Below are positions 22,122-34,308 of a stretch of DNA of 64,000 nt, piece after piece. This DNA comes from Dallia pectoralis (lineage: Eukaryota; Chordata; Actinopteri; Esociformes; Umbridae). The notes under the pieces were generated by a model, which had not been told where the DNA came from, did no database searches, and was given only the letters and a program-made list of their open reading frames with translations. The DNA lies in assembly GCA_029465975.1 (NCBI GenBank), contig CM055755.1, positions 12,011,234 to 12,075,233 on the forward strand. Reading direction: 5' to 3'. The position numbers and the translations under genes are program-made. Within the stretch, counting starts at the first letter, position 1, and each line of letters begins with the position of its first letter.

Positions 22122-25100
22122 TCAGTCATGACCTAACTGAACTGGCCCGTCCTTGGTCTTGTCATAAAACACTACTCTTTTTGGATCTGAAGAGATACAA
22201 GTTGAAGAGGTTAGATTAGCTAAGCTCAGATATAAATTCCATATTCAATAACAAATATACATTTTAATTTTCTGGAAGATATTTTTCCTCCAATAACAGT
22301 GCAAAAATGTCAAGCTCACCTTGTTTCTGTAAGTTCCAAATGTATTCAACTTCTGCAAAAAAAAATAGAAAAAACGTGTTAGATACAGTAAGAAACTCAA
22401 ATCATTATCACTAGCGATCTATCCTCTCATTTCCTTAAAGGACTAACCAGAGCAGGTAAATTAAACGTTGTGAATGGACAGAAGCAACAGGTAACCTACC
22501 TTCAATGTGATAAATAACAGCAGCTCTTAGATCAAAAGGCCCCCAGTTAGACCTTGGTTCGCAGCCCTTGGAGTGGCTTGGCTCCTTGGCCACAGTATGA
22601 GCATACAAGGCCATTGGCGGCTCAGCACCAGGGCACTTAGAAGAGGTGACCACTCTGGCACCTCTACTCACAGGCTCGTCCTTCTGAATGTCCAGGTCCG
22701 GGTCGTGACCTCGCAGCCCATCTGGGCTAGGAGTTAAAATAGGGCATGATTTCCCAATACTGTTAGAGGAATGGGATATTGTTTGTTTGTCCTGCTTGTA
22801 ACCCTTTCGGAAAGGTTTGACAGGTCTGAAAGTGGATGTGGCAGAGATTGGCAGAGGTAAAGCTGCAGGGCCTCCACCCTGAAAGGTGATCTCCATTATC
22901 TGACCTTTCCAGGGTGGGGGCCCTAATACAGTCACCCCTAACCCGGGCCCTGTACTGGGCTCGTTGATAAACGACAGCCCCCACTGGTTCTGGAAAATGT
23001 CCACTAGAGCTTTCGGGGTAGTCTTAGTGGACGATGTGTCAGGTTGGTGTGCGCTGGGGAGTGCGGATTGCATATTTGAAGTGGCCAGGAGACTGGGCTT
23101 TTTCAGCTCTTTTGTAGGCATGGAGGGGCCACCTGGCGTATCGGTGCTGCTTGATGAGGATGCTTCATTCTCTCCCTTGTGAAGAGGAGAGACCTGTGTG
23201 GGGGCAGTGCAAGCATTAGTGGTAAACAGGGGGGCAGGAAGGGGGCAGTTATTCCCGTCTCCAGATAGAGGTCCATTTGTGAAGCTAGGGGAGGTGATCG
23301 TTTTAACAGCAGACATTGGGACTTGGGAGAGTTTGGCGGGCACATGGGACTGGGGAAGCAACATGTCCTCCACAGCTTGGACTGCCGCTTTGTTTAAATT
23401 TTCTTTCACTTTACTTGCATAACTGATCTTGGGCACAGTCTTGGCACTACTATTGTCCACTGGGAATACAGGGGGAGGTTTGAATAGGGTCCATGAATCC
23501 TCCTTTGACGAGATAACCTTAGCTTTTCCTGGTCTGTCTTCCAGCTTTTTAACAAAGCCTGCAGATGCTTTGCCCTCAGGGTTCTTACAGTGTAGCTCAC
23601 CCAGCTGATCCACAGGTGGAACACCTTTGATTGAATTCAAAGACTGAGAGCCTGTTAAGACTTCGGCAGGCTCTGGGGTTTGAGGCCCAGACTCACGTTT
23701 GTCAGGGACCACTGCAGCATGTTGCATAGCCTTCTCCTGCACAGTCACACTCTGCTCAGCCCTTGCACTCCTTTGGGCCCAGCGTTTCTTGGGAGTGATG
23801 TATCCACTCTCAAAACCACTGCCACCACAGCCCAGCGCAGGCTTGCTTGGGTAACCATTAGCATACAGGCCCGGCTTGAGGAATACACCGCCATTTGGTA
23901 AAGCACTGGACTCGCTCTTGCTCTCGCATGTTTTTAGCTCGGGAGGCTTGTCATTTTTGCAGTTCATACTGTTCCTAAAATTGATATTGCTACCGCCTTT
24001 CGCATTAGTTGCAAGGGGCTTCACTGGAGGTTTCAGTTTCAAGTTTGACGTTCCAAGTAGACCGGAGCTGGAGGAATTAAGGGAATCAGCAGGAACAGGC
24101 GCAGAGGGGGTGTCCTCCCTCTCTACTAGGGTTTCATGTATTTCTCCATTCCCTGATGACATTACAAGAAAAACACAATTATAAAGTACGTCTATAATTG
24201 TAAAACTATGTTCACCCACCGGAATAGACACTTATTCGACTAACAAACGAAAAATGCTACCCAATGTCACATTGCTGCAATACACTAATTCTGCAATTCA
24301 AATTGGCTATACAAATGTTATAATTGAGTATGTTCAGGTTTTTTACAGTGTAAATAGTGTCTGTCCCACTCATATTAATAGAATCCATGCTATTAACGTG
24401 ACCAACAACACCAGAATAGACTGGAGAGCAACAGGCCCAAAAATAAGGAGAGCCTCGTTAATCTAGTGTGGAAAAAAGAGAAGAGAAACACAAGACAAAC
24501 CCGTGCATACTGCGGGATTGATGTCAACACCATATCTGTCGCAATTAGAAACATTTCGAAATAGTCAAATAAATTGTGTCTGCCATCGGGTATAGTGATG
24601 TATTCGGTTAATAGTGTCTGACATCGGGTATTGTGGTGTATTGGGTTAGCTAGCTAGCTTCAGCACTAGTTTGGGTTTAGCAGAATATTCCAGACCAGCC
24701 GGCTTGCAATGCTAACGGCGTTAGCTACATCTGCACATGCTAACACTAGATACCTAGAGACATTCACCAATACCAACTCTGGGTGGTAAAACTCTGCACG
24801 CTATTTGCCTCTACTATATTCCAGGTAATTAACTAGGATGAACTTGCATCACACATGACTTAAACCATTTATGTTTATCAGTGATATGCCAACGTAGCTG
24901 AATAGCGAGCTAATGTCAGAAGCCAAGCCGGTGCACAAGCAAGGTCAATGTCCAGCAAGTCATGTCGACACCCAGCTAGTTAGCCAGCCGTAACTAACCG
25001 ACACCCAACTACTTAGCCAGTCGTAACCAACCGACACCCAACTAGTTAGCCAGTCGTAACCAACCGACACCCAACTAGTTAGCCAGTCGTAACCAACCGA

Positions 25101-25733
25101 CACCCAACTAGTTAGCCAGTCGTAACCAACCGACACCCAACTAGTTAGCCAGTCGTAACCAACCGACACCCAACTAGTTAGCCAGTCGTAACCAACCGAC
25201 ACCCAACTAGTTAGCCAGTCGTAACCAACCGACACCCAACTAGTTAGCCAGCCGTAACTAACCGACACCCAACTAGTTAACCAGACGTAACTAACCGTAA
25301 CATCAAACCCCCGTTAACTAAAGTAACTCATAGCGAATAACAAGGCGTATCAATCCCAACTAAACAGACACTCCCTACCGTTTTCACACTGAAGTATCCA
25401 GCCAACAATCGGAGGCATGCTAACTATAGTAGCTGTGGAAAACATTGTGTTAGCCAAGCTACTACTAGCAATGTATGATAACTATAAAGCTACCAAGTTA
25501 TTCGCCTAATCCAAGCGTTACGACACAAAAGTTTTCCTGAGCCAACTAACGTCAGTCCAAAACTAATGGAGATCCGTACCTGTTTTCCCCGTCTGCTCTT
25601 CTTCGTACTGCTGTTGCTGCTGCCGGTACCGTGGATCATGTTCGACCCATGTCTTCCGTGGACCCGGGCGACTCACGTCTACATGCCTTAATAAACGTCC
25701 CTCCGCCACCCGTCCACCGGGCCGGTCCTCCAT
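22122..25733 (-). CDS. nufip2: NUFIP2 (FMR1-interacting protein 2), complete, four exons
   Basis: Exons on the minus strand: 25733-25580, 24152-22500, 22352-22320 and 22186-22122. All introns are GT-AG and the phases join to 634 residues; human NUFIP2 is about 695. The start MEDRPG corresponds to human MEEKPG. Exon 1 carries RYRQQQQQY but lacks the long His/Gln tract of mammals. Exon 2 holds GYITPKKR, the hallmark DSWTLFKPPPVFPVDNSSA with PKISYASKVKENLNK, DIFQNQWGLSFINEPS and FDLRAAVIYH. Exon 3 encodes EVEYIWNLQKQ and exon 4 DPKRVVFYDK to the stop. NUFIP2 is an RNA-binding, largely disordered protein that associates with FMRP, Roquin and stress granules. The single long frame at 22435-24231 extends past the real exon 2 borders on both sides. 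Confidence 0.96.
24960..25300. repeat. 33-bp minisatellite in nufip2 intron 1, about 10 copies
   Basis: The unit contains AACCAACCGACACCCAACTA and GTTAGCCAGTCGT. The central copies are identical and the outer copies diverge (CAGCCGTAACTAACC), which suggests growth from the middle. The unit is 11 codons long, giving open frames that are not coding: the array lies between exon 1 and exon 2 of nufip2. Confidence 0.95.
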
Positions 25734-25920
25734 TGAAGTGTAATGTAACGTCCAGCACAACCGCTGACTCCCTATTGTGCTACGTCACACGATAACGACG
25801 AGTCACTCCCGTCCGCCAATAAGCGCGCATGACTTCACTTTGGACACGCCTACTTGCCACGCGAGCGAGCCACACACTAAAATCGGACGCTGCGAGTTGT
25901 GACCTGTGTAGTTTGGGGTT
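25734..25920 (-). promoter_or_regulatory. nufip2 5' UTR and CpG-rich promoter
   Basis: GC- and CpG-rich sequence precedes the start codon, with a CCAAT at about 25816 (plus). A housekeeping, TATA-less promoter is likely. It is bounded by a Tc1 end only about 200 bp upstream of the start codon. Confidence 0.5.
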
Positions 25921-25937
25921 CACGGCACGGTACAGGC

Positions 25938-25985
25938 AACTCAAAGTATTGGCACCCTTGACAAAAATGTGCAAAGTGTGTAAAG
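25938..25985. mobile_element. Tc1 terminal fragment next to the nufip2 promoter
   Basis: CAAAGTATTGGCACCCTTGA and the following CAAAAATGTGCAAAG match a familiar terminal sequence of fish Tc1 elements. The rest of the element is not recognised. Confidence 0.5.
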
Positions 25986-25989
25986 CCTA

Positions 25990-28125
25990 CTCATATATTG
26001 CCTGTTACGTGACAATACTCTTTTGGACGTCCTTTTTTGGGCCGAGGTCCCACTTAGAATTTGAATCAATTTGTCCACCCATGATAGGTGAAAATGTGCC
26101 CTTCATATCATAACTTAAAAATGTACAGCTTTTTTAAACTTAATTATGCAATATCTCAGCATGATTTGGAATCACGCCTCTCATTGAGGTGAGAGCCGCT
26201 ACAACCTGGACAGAAATGCAAAAGCGGACAGTAAAAGGAGGTCCCCAAAAAGGTTCTAAATTATTTTGTTGTTTAGTTATGCATGTTCAATTAAGAAAAG
26301 GTGCAAAACGTGATATTCACACCAATCAAATATTAGGGTTAAATATTGAAACTACAGTCAAAGAGCAAAGGAAGCGAGGTAGACTTTGCTGAACTCTGAA
26401 ACCCTAGCTATACCACTGGGTGGGACATATACTACTAGATGTTCTCCAACCCTAGTTATAGCTCAACAACGATGTTGTCAAAAACCAAGGTGATCAGATT
26501 CTGCCGCTCAAAAAGTCTCCTAAGCGTGAAAATCGACAGACGTGACTTTGGAGAGACCTTAACGAAAGTATGAGGAGACCGCAGGTCAACGCAAAGTTGT
26601 GATGTGAACTTCGGCCAATGGCTCCCATATTAAAACAGCTTAGGACCATCCAAAGGGGTTAAAACAATAAATGTGGCGTCACAGGTTCAGGTGTTCTGCC
26701 AGTAGCTGCACTGAACTGAGCACATCTATGACGTGTAGAGGCCAAAAACTGGACTATGAAGTTGGTGGTTCTGCTAAAGAATCAACCAGAGACACTTCAT
26801 GCTACACTGCACACATTGAAACATGAACCAAGTGTCCTCCACACCAATAAATGTAAAACAATCACTGGGCTGTGAGTACCTAGAACTCCAACATACACAA
26901 ATAGTTTTCGTGATCAAATCTAGACCAGAAAGTTTAACATCCCGCCCATATCGGGTATCAGGAAGTAACCAGTGTACCAACCAAACAGATCCCTCTTTAG
27001 TAGCAAAGCAATTACCGTACTCAGAATGGGAAAGGCAGCAAGGATTACGCCACCAACCCACGAAACAAAAGTGGTCACTAGAGAATACGATGTATGCACA
27101 TGTTCATCGCCTGTCTCTAAAACACACACCAAGACGAGACAGAAGGAGAACCAGGGTTCTAGACTGGACCAGAGAATATGTTGGATTTTGTTCTCTAGTG
27201 AAGGTCTCTAGAGGGAAGACCCGTGGACTGTGGTAGAAAACTGTGTCTCTGAAATCCTCTTCTGGTAGAAAAGGATGACACTAGGTTAGGAAACGCTATA
27301 TTATTAGGTGCATTTGACAAATAAAATACTTTGACTTTGAGCTTGAAACGGGTAGCCACAAAATCTAGAAATTATTATGTAGAAAATGGAAACTAACTCC
27401 GTCAGACAGCAAGTCTGGGAGAAAATAGGTAAAGCCTGCCCAGCCAATTCATGGGTTGGGGCAGAACACAGAGAATTGACCAGATACACACCCAAGGAAT
27501 CCATTGAAGCTGGCCATAGAAATCGCACAGGGATGAACAGAGCGAACCCTTCTCCAAACTGAGAAAGCTTGCACCGGCAACTAGTGCGAGCCCAGCCTCT
27601 GGTGTCAACAACGAGGACAGAGCCAACAAACCATGTCGGGCAAAGGAGCACATGAGCGACTACCAACTCCCCAGAAGAATAACCCACCTAGGAGAGATTG
27701 GGTGCAGCAACCAGTGATAGGAATTTGCAAAAAAAAAACAATACAGTCCCGAATAGCATAAGCACATTCTTTCCCGAACAAACCAAACACACCCAGGGAA
27801 ATGTATTAAATGCGAGACAGTACCTGCACAAGTAAGGACAAGTGAGAGAACATAACCACGTTAAGCAGAGAAAGGCACAGAACCCAAACTCCATGAAGCA
27901 GAACGCGGAACACAGCCTAGCAGTGACAAATAGCAAAACCAATAATGACAGATAAATAGCTGAGCGTAGGCGACAGCAGTGTGTGCCAGTAGAGATGATA
28001 CAAAAACCTATATTATTCTAGAAAAACACTGGGGAAAAACGGAAGTTAATCTGAACGGAACAAAGCTAGCTTTTCTTGCACATTTAGAAATAGAGATGAA
28101 AGTTATCTTCGGACAAACTCTGAGG
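25990..28125. other. Intergenic DNA between nufip2 and a Tc1 relic
   Basis: No gene is recognised. TTTGACAAATAAAATACTTT (27314-27333) resembles the 3' tail of a non-LTR retrotransposon. The 27690-27960 part is A/C-rich, like other dispersed repeats here. Short frames on both strands show no motif. Confidence 0.35.
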
Positions 28126-28129
28126 ATCA

Positions 28130-28445
28130 CACTTGTTGGTCGAGCAAATCCCACAGATGCTTAATCGGATTAAGATCCTGAGAACTTGGGGGCCAGGATA
28201 ATACCTTCAACTCTTCATCATGTTCATCAAATCTGTCCTGAACAATGTGTGCAGTGTGCAGAAAGATGCCATTGCGGACAACCATTGCCATTAACGGGTG
28301 TGCCTGGTCTGCAACAATGTTTTGGTCGGAGGCTTGTGTCAGATTGATTTCCTCATAAATGCCTGATTGCCCGGACCTAGGGTTTCCCAGCAAAACACTG
28401 CCAGAGTATCACACTCCCTCCACTAGTTTGTCATTTTTCCAGAGT
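28130..28445 (-). pseudogene. Tc1-like transposase relic (C-terminal part)
   Basis: The minus-strand frame reads NIVADQAHPLMAMVV, then HTAHIVQDRFDEHDEELK, then WPPSSQDLNPIKHLWDLLD. The last block is the classic region around the third catalytic acidic residue. The part around the second catalytic Asp (normally DNAPCH) is missing, so it is inactive. Confidence 0.8.
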
Positions 28446-31413
28446 GCATTCTGGTGATATTACTTTAAAAAAAATATTTAACACCAACTTGAAATCAAAC
28501 CGTGATATCTGCAAGACATTGAATGCAGATTCTAGCCCACAAAGAGCCTGCGGCCAACCGCAAAAGCAATTGCTCGTAACACAGTGTCGTTTGCATAGAT
28601 ATTCTTGCAACAACCTTGGACAAATGGACAAATATCTATTATGTAAAGGGAAAATGAGACAGTTAGTGCATCCCAGACATCATCTACTGAAATAGTTTAA
28701 AAAAGAAATAAGGATTTCAAGGTTGCTGACAGAGAGTTCCTTAGGCATTATGGTGGCTCTGAGAAAGAAGATCAGGTGACTGTTTGATGTGGTCATTTAT
28801 GTCAAATATAAAGCCTGTTGAGATAAAATGTTAGTTAAATGTGTTTATTGTCTCATTTTTATCAGTAATGATGCAAACTCTTGTTATTTACAGCAGGTGT
28901 TTTAGGTAAACATTGTATGTCGGGCCTTGCTAGCCATTGGGTCCTGGCAGATGTATGGTTAGGCAATGGCACTAGCTTGACTGGGACTGTCCTTGAACCA
29001 GGATAGATAGACTTCTCAACTGAGTTCATACAATTTATAGTAGTGATAGAACACAATATTTTGTTGAAAAGTAAAATGTATATTACACATCTTTTTGTGG
29101 ACACAATCTCTTATAAAACGCAATAGTGAAGGGCAGAATTTCTTTTCATAAAAAATATCATTCCTTTGCTGAGCCTCAATAGTATAGAACTATAGGGGCA
29201 GTATTGTTCTGACTATAGTGTTGCTGACACCTGGTGGTGATCGAGTGTAAACACACCCTATGTTGGTAGTTGGTGTGATGGAGTGTTGGAGTCAAAACAT
29301 TTCAGTTATGAGTCAATTTTTGGTATTATGTTTCCTGTAAGATGATTTGGCAGAAAGAAGGTCAATAATAGTTGGATATCTTGGTCTCACACCTGGTAAA
29401 TTGAATTAAATATGCAGGTGCTGGAATCGAAATTATGGAACAAACAATATTTATAAATCAAATTATCAGAAAATAATACATTAAATTACCACAGGAGCTC
29501 TATATAAATGTACAAATAAATGTAAGATTACTGAAAACAATTCGTATTTTATTGTTTACGCTTGAAGAGGAATCAAAGTATCCAGAAAACATTTCTGACA
29601 GCATTTCGGGCACATTCTTACCGCAGCTCTGTTGTGCAAAACAAAATGTTTAAAACCGTCGTCACAGAGTTTATTGAGATACTGTGCCTGAAACCCAAGA
29701 GATAAGATATGATGAAACATTGTTGCATGTTGAATCACATTGGCTTGGGTAAAACTCCCAAAACAGCACAAACCCAGGAAGAAACTTAGAGAGGACATAT
29801 TTAGACTTGAATATGTCAATCTGACACTTGGGCGAATAGGGAAGGGAGTGCAAATCAGTAATAGATCTTCTAAGCCACCGATTCCACAGAGGGTTTAGTG
29901 TCTGCTGATTTTGTTATTTAATTAGTAATAACTGACTACATAAGAAACCCTCAGTTTCCACTTCATTCGGTGCACCTGCTTGCTTATCCAAATAGCCAAA
30001 ACAGTGTGCCTCAGTATATAAACCCATGCAGACATGGTTAACAGGTTTAGTTGTTTCAACCAAATCTTAAAATGGGAATGATGCTTAATTGCATAATCTA
30101 AGTGACTTTGGTAGTCTTATGATTGTTGGTGCCAGACGTAGAAGTTTGTTTCTTAGGAACCGCTGACCTCCATAAGTTGTCATGGAATTCATTATCTATT
30201 ATACAGAGAACGGTGTGATGCACAAAAACACATCCAATTAAAAACAGTTCTGTTAACAGAAATACCTTGTTAATTAGAGAAGTCAGTGAAGAAAGACCAG
30301 ACCTGTTTAAGCTGAAGGAAAAGACACACATATCTAATTACCACCATAGAAACAATATCCAACACTGCACCAAGACCCAGTGATTAAATAACAAACATAA
30401 TCACCAATACCTGCTGTGCCTACTCTGATCACCCACGACAGAAACAGGTGACTTCAGAAATCATACAAGTGCGGAGCACTGCAATTCCCCCCTAGCCCAC
30501 TAGATGTTCTTATAAACCTACTATGAACGAGCTAAAGCTCAAAAGCCAAAGCATTCATTGAAAAGCATTTCCATGATGAAGGGACTGTGCTCAGGAGAAA
30601 AAAAATTCAGTTGCAGTTAAAATAATTACTTTTTTAATTAAAAAAGCCCCCTCAATTTGCATTACTGTAATAATGTTTTTTTTGTGTTTTAGAACGCACT
30701 CAATGTTGTATCTTGATTCACACTTACATGCACAAATGTAATATCAATCTTGCATACATTTAGGACAATGGACTGATTTGTGTGACTAATACTCATGATT
30801 ATTCGTATTATTGAGACAATCTTGCACATTTAATGGTTTGTAGCTGATACGTACATGTTGCAAATGTTAATAAATCCTTAATGCACACCGCCCAGATGAT
30901 AGATATTTTCATTCATATTTACCTTGAAAGCCTAAGCTTTTTCCGGTTGCATCTATTTTTGCACCTCTTAAGAAAAGCATGCCATCCCACTATAAAACAT
31001 TCAGCGGCCCGTGCTTCTGGCTATGCTACTTCTCCATCTACTGGGAGAGAGTGCTCTCTAATACATCAGCTCTCCCAGAGTTTGCGGTTGGAGATATCCT
31101 TTTCTTCAGGGAACCTTGAGATGATGAAGAGTGGAGCAGAAAATGACTGCTGCACTTCTTACACCTCAGCAAATATTTTCCGCATACAGCCTGTTTCTGC
31201 GTAAAGCCTGTTTCCGCGTACAGCCTGTTTCTGATAGCCTGTTTACGCTGTTTGTATTACCCCTGTTTCTGTTATATTATGAAGGCGATTTATATATATA
31301 TATAGAAAAGCATCTACAGTGTCAGAATCTTGTAGAAACCAACCATAATCGCCTGCTGGGGACAGAGAGGCCCAGTGACCAATAATCCCATGTGAGACTG
31401 TCATCTGGGCATG
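28446..31413. other. Intergenic AT-rich DNA, no gene seen
   Basis: No coding exon, RNA gene or transposon end is recognised over almost 3 kb. About 31195-31245 has a short tandem of CCTGTTTCTGCGTAAAG-like units (three to four copies). Confidence 0.4.
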
Positions 31414-31717
31414 TCTTTACTCAGTGGCGGAACTAGACTTTTATACATGGGGTGGCCATGGGGTGTCCGAGGCTATTTCAGGGGGTCCATAGACAATGAC
31501 AGAAAGTTAGTATTTAAAGCTATAACCTGGCATAAAAGTAGAATGAATTGAACCTATGATTGATGATTAGAGGTAGAAGTAATAATTCCCTCAACCCACA
31601 TTTCTTCAATGTAGCAGATGGTTAATACATACCCCATAAAAGAGTAAAACTTTTTAACATTCACTTTGCCCTTCAGCATATACATGTTTGCCCCTTTTGG
31701 TGCTTTGTAGGTCAGCT

Positions 31718-31810
31718 ATGCCACCCAAAAAAGGGGACATACAGATCTTTTTCAATCAAAATAGCAGTGGTAGTGACCAGTTTAATGAAGGACTGTCATT
31801 GCATTGCTAG
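31718..31810 (+). pseudogene. Remnant of hAT transposase N-terminus
   Basis: A 30-codon frame after an acceptor-like TTTGTAG reads MPPKKGDIQIFFNQNSSGSD and then stops at TAG (31808-31810). The MPPK...I..FF start resembles the N-termini of hAT transposases and their domesticated relatives. The zinc finger and catalytic domain are absent. Confidence 0.45.
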
Positions 31811-31965
31811 GCACATGTGCTACAAAAACGTGTTAGCAATGTGAATAATTTGACATTATTGGTTAGTCAAGTATAATAAATCATTATGATTAATAATAAT
31901 AATACATTTAAAGACTCAGTAACATAAATTTTACACTATTTAATCTGGACAAAATCAAGATACTG

Positions 31966-32042
31966 TGGCGCCTGCGAGGACTCGAACCAGCGCCCTACGG
32001 CTCCGCAGCCAAGTGCACTACCCACTGCTCCATATAGGGATA
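31966..32042 (-). repeat. tRNA-like (A/B box) sequence, probably SINE-derived
   Basis: The minus strand contains GCAGTGGGTAGTGCACTTGG (A-box-like) and GGTTCGAGTCC (a match to the pol III B box), spaced as in a tRNA. The T stem pairs at only about two positions and the acceptor stem does not close, so it is not a functional tRNA. It lies in the left part of the hAT element. Confidence 0.45.
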
Positions 32043-32315
32043 TTAATTACAGGTCGCTACAATATGCATAACAAACACCATTTCCATCTAAAAGTCAAAC
32101 GGGAGGTACTACATACTTATAATTTAGGTGTTATTAAACATATTATTTGTTTACACCATTTCTGATATTTAACTACGTAGGCTCCATTTCAACAATACAA
32201 ATGCTGCTAGCACAAGTCTCAACACAAGTCCCAGACAAGCAGGCATTTCACTCAGGATATAGAGCGAACGTCTCCGGTTACGTATGTAACCTTAGTTCCC
32301 TGAGGGGAACGAGAC

Positions 32316-32465
32316 GCTGCGTGAAAACGCTATGGGAACGCTCTGCGTGAGTGCGTCATGAAGCACATGTGTAATCAGTCCAATGGCGTGACGGAACGTC
32401 ACAGACGGGTGACGTCGCGACCAGGAAGTCATAAAAGCACCCCTAATTACCGGCACCTTCAGTTT
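32316..32465. repeat. Left inverted terminal repeat of the DIRS-like element
   Basis: Reverse complement of 35845-35994 without a mismatch that I can find. It contains a CATAAAAG TATA-like motif and CGTCACG-type CpG-rich blocks. Confidence 0.9.
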
Positions 32466-32534
32466 CTGATGGGCTGAAGCAAGTGCCAAGGGCATGCTGG
32501 GAGTATGGCACAGACACGCAGCCTCTCGTTCCCC

Positions 32535-34260
32535 TCAGGGAACTAAGGCCCCCAGTGGGGCTGGATGAGCCAGCGAAAACCACAGAGGACAGTGTGACGT
32601 CTCTCTGGACGCAAACAGGTCCACTTCGGCCCGACCGAAGTGCGACCAAAGGAGCTCCACCACCTCGGGATGGAGTCTCCACTCCCCGGGCCTCGGCCCC
32701 TGCCTCGACAGGGTGTCTGCCCCCTGATTTAGGTACCCCGGGATAAAAATGGCCCTTAAAGAAAGGAGCTTCCCGTGGGACCACAGAAGGACCTGGCGCC
32801 CCCCTGGTGGTTGATGTAAAAAACCACCGATGTGTTGTCCGACCGGACAAGGACATGATGACCCCTTAGGTCTGGGAGGAAGTGCTTCAGAGCCTGGTAA
32901 ACTGCCAGCATCTCTAGCCAATTTATGTGCCATGATAGCTGATGGCCCCGCCAGAGCCCTTGAGCTGGGCGACCACTCATGATCGCCCCCCAGCCGGTGA
33001 GGGAGGCATCCGTCGTTAGTGTAACACGACGACACGGAGCTCCCAACACGGGAACCAAGGCTTCCTCCACATGACCAGCGTGCGGAGACAACGCCGCGTA
33101 ACAGTGATCATGCGGAACTGGTTTCCCCTCGGGGAGAACCCCTTGGTTCTGAGCCACCACTGTAACGGTCTCATGAACAGCAGGCCGCAAGGAATAACGT
33201 TGGGCGCTGCTGCCAGCAGACCTAACAGTCTCTGAAACTGTTTCACAGTGAGTGACTGGCCTAGCCTCACCTGCTCGACGGCTGCAAGGATTGGCGCCAC
33301 ACGTGCAGGAGACAGATGTGCCCGCATCGTGGTCGAATCCCAGACTACGACCAGGAAAGTGGTCACCTGTACCGGTGACAGCACACTCTTCCCGGCATTG
33401 AGCCTCAACCCCAGTTTGTTGATGTGAGCCAGAACGACATCTCGATGCCGAACCGCTAGATGCTCCGACGGAGCCAGAATCAACCAATCGTCGATGTAAT
33501 TGAGGATGCGTATGCCCTGGAGGCGCAACGGTGCCAGGGCAGCGTCTATACATCTCGTGAACGTACAGGGAGAGAGTGCTAGGCCAAACGGAAGAACCCG
33601 ATACTGGTACGCCTCGCCCCCAAAGCGAACCTCAGGAACTTCCTGTGTTGTGGAAGGATGGAGATGTGGAAATAGGCGTCCTTCAGATCTATCGTGACAA
33701 ACCAGTCCTCGGACCTGATCTGTGATACGATCTGTTTGAGAGTGAGCATTTTGAAGCTGAGTCTCCCGACCGTCTGATTCAACAGACGTAGGTCTAAAAT
33801 AGGACGCCACCCCCCATCATTCTTGGGAACAACGAAGTACCGGCTGTACCAGCCCGACTCCCTGCTGAGAGGAAGAACTCGTTCTATAGCCCCTTTTAGC
33901 AGGAGAGTCTGTACCTCCTGCTCCCGTACCAGAGCCTGCTCTGGGCCCACCACTGTGGGCAGGACCCCATTGAAACGAGGCGGATGCGTCCTGAATTGGA
34001 TGGCATACCCGCTCTCGATTATCCGCAGGACCCACTGAGATATATTCGGCAGGGTCTTCCACTCTGCCAGAAAATCTACTAGGGGTACCAGCCTCTCGAG
34101 ACTGGCCTCTGGAGTAACAGGTACTGCAGACACAGTTTCCTGTAACAGCGCACTGGCAGGGAACAACTGGTTCGACAGTTCTGGGCCCCTCCTCGGAGGA
34201 GGCGAGCGCCCCTCGGGAAAACGCTCGCCTAGGCCACCCCGCTTAGGGCACCAGGAGAAG
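32535..34260 (-). pseudogene. DIRS-like reverse transcriptase/RNase H, frameshifted
   Basis: Read from 34260 down, the frames carry in order: GWYSRYFVVPKNDGGWRPILD (RT fingers), TIDLKDAYFHISI (first RT Asp), QYRVLPFGLALSP, NYIDDWLILAP (catalytic YIDD), then LTTDASLTGWGA (RNase H first Asp), NWLEMLAVYQAL (Glu) and VRSDNTSVVFYIN (Asp), and GADTLSR. These pieces lie in four successive frame segments, with shifts near 33625, 33050 and 32800. All catalytic residues are still visible, so the breaks are few. Coding ends abruptly at the internal complementary region where a recombinase gene should follow. Confidence 0.85.
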
Positions 34261-34308
34261 CTCACTACTCCCCTGGTGGGGACCACCCCCAGCGGTTTGA
34301 CCCCCCTG

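Noticed and set aside
22435..22499. Continuation of the nufip2 frame past YHIE
   Set aside because: A GT donor at 22499 and downstream exons encoding EYIWNLQKQ and DPKRVV match the known NUFIP2 C-terminus, so this tail is intronic read-through.
24153..24231. The upstream Met of the long nufip2 exon-2 frame as the start codon
   Set aside because: An acceptor (TGTCATCAG) precedes GGAATGGAG, and exon 1 with MEDRPG joins in phase. The upstream residues do not resemble NUFIP2.
26823..27236. 137-codon plus-strand frame
   Set aside because: No motif, and competing frames on the other strand. The region looks like decayed repeat DNA.
31966..32042. A functional tRNA gene
   Set aside because: A- and B-box-like sequences are present, but the T stem and acceptor stem do not pair, and it sits inside a transposon. 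Kept only as a tRNA-like repeat.
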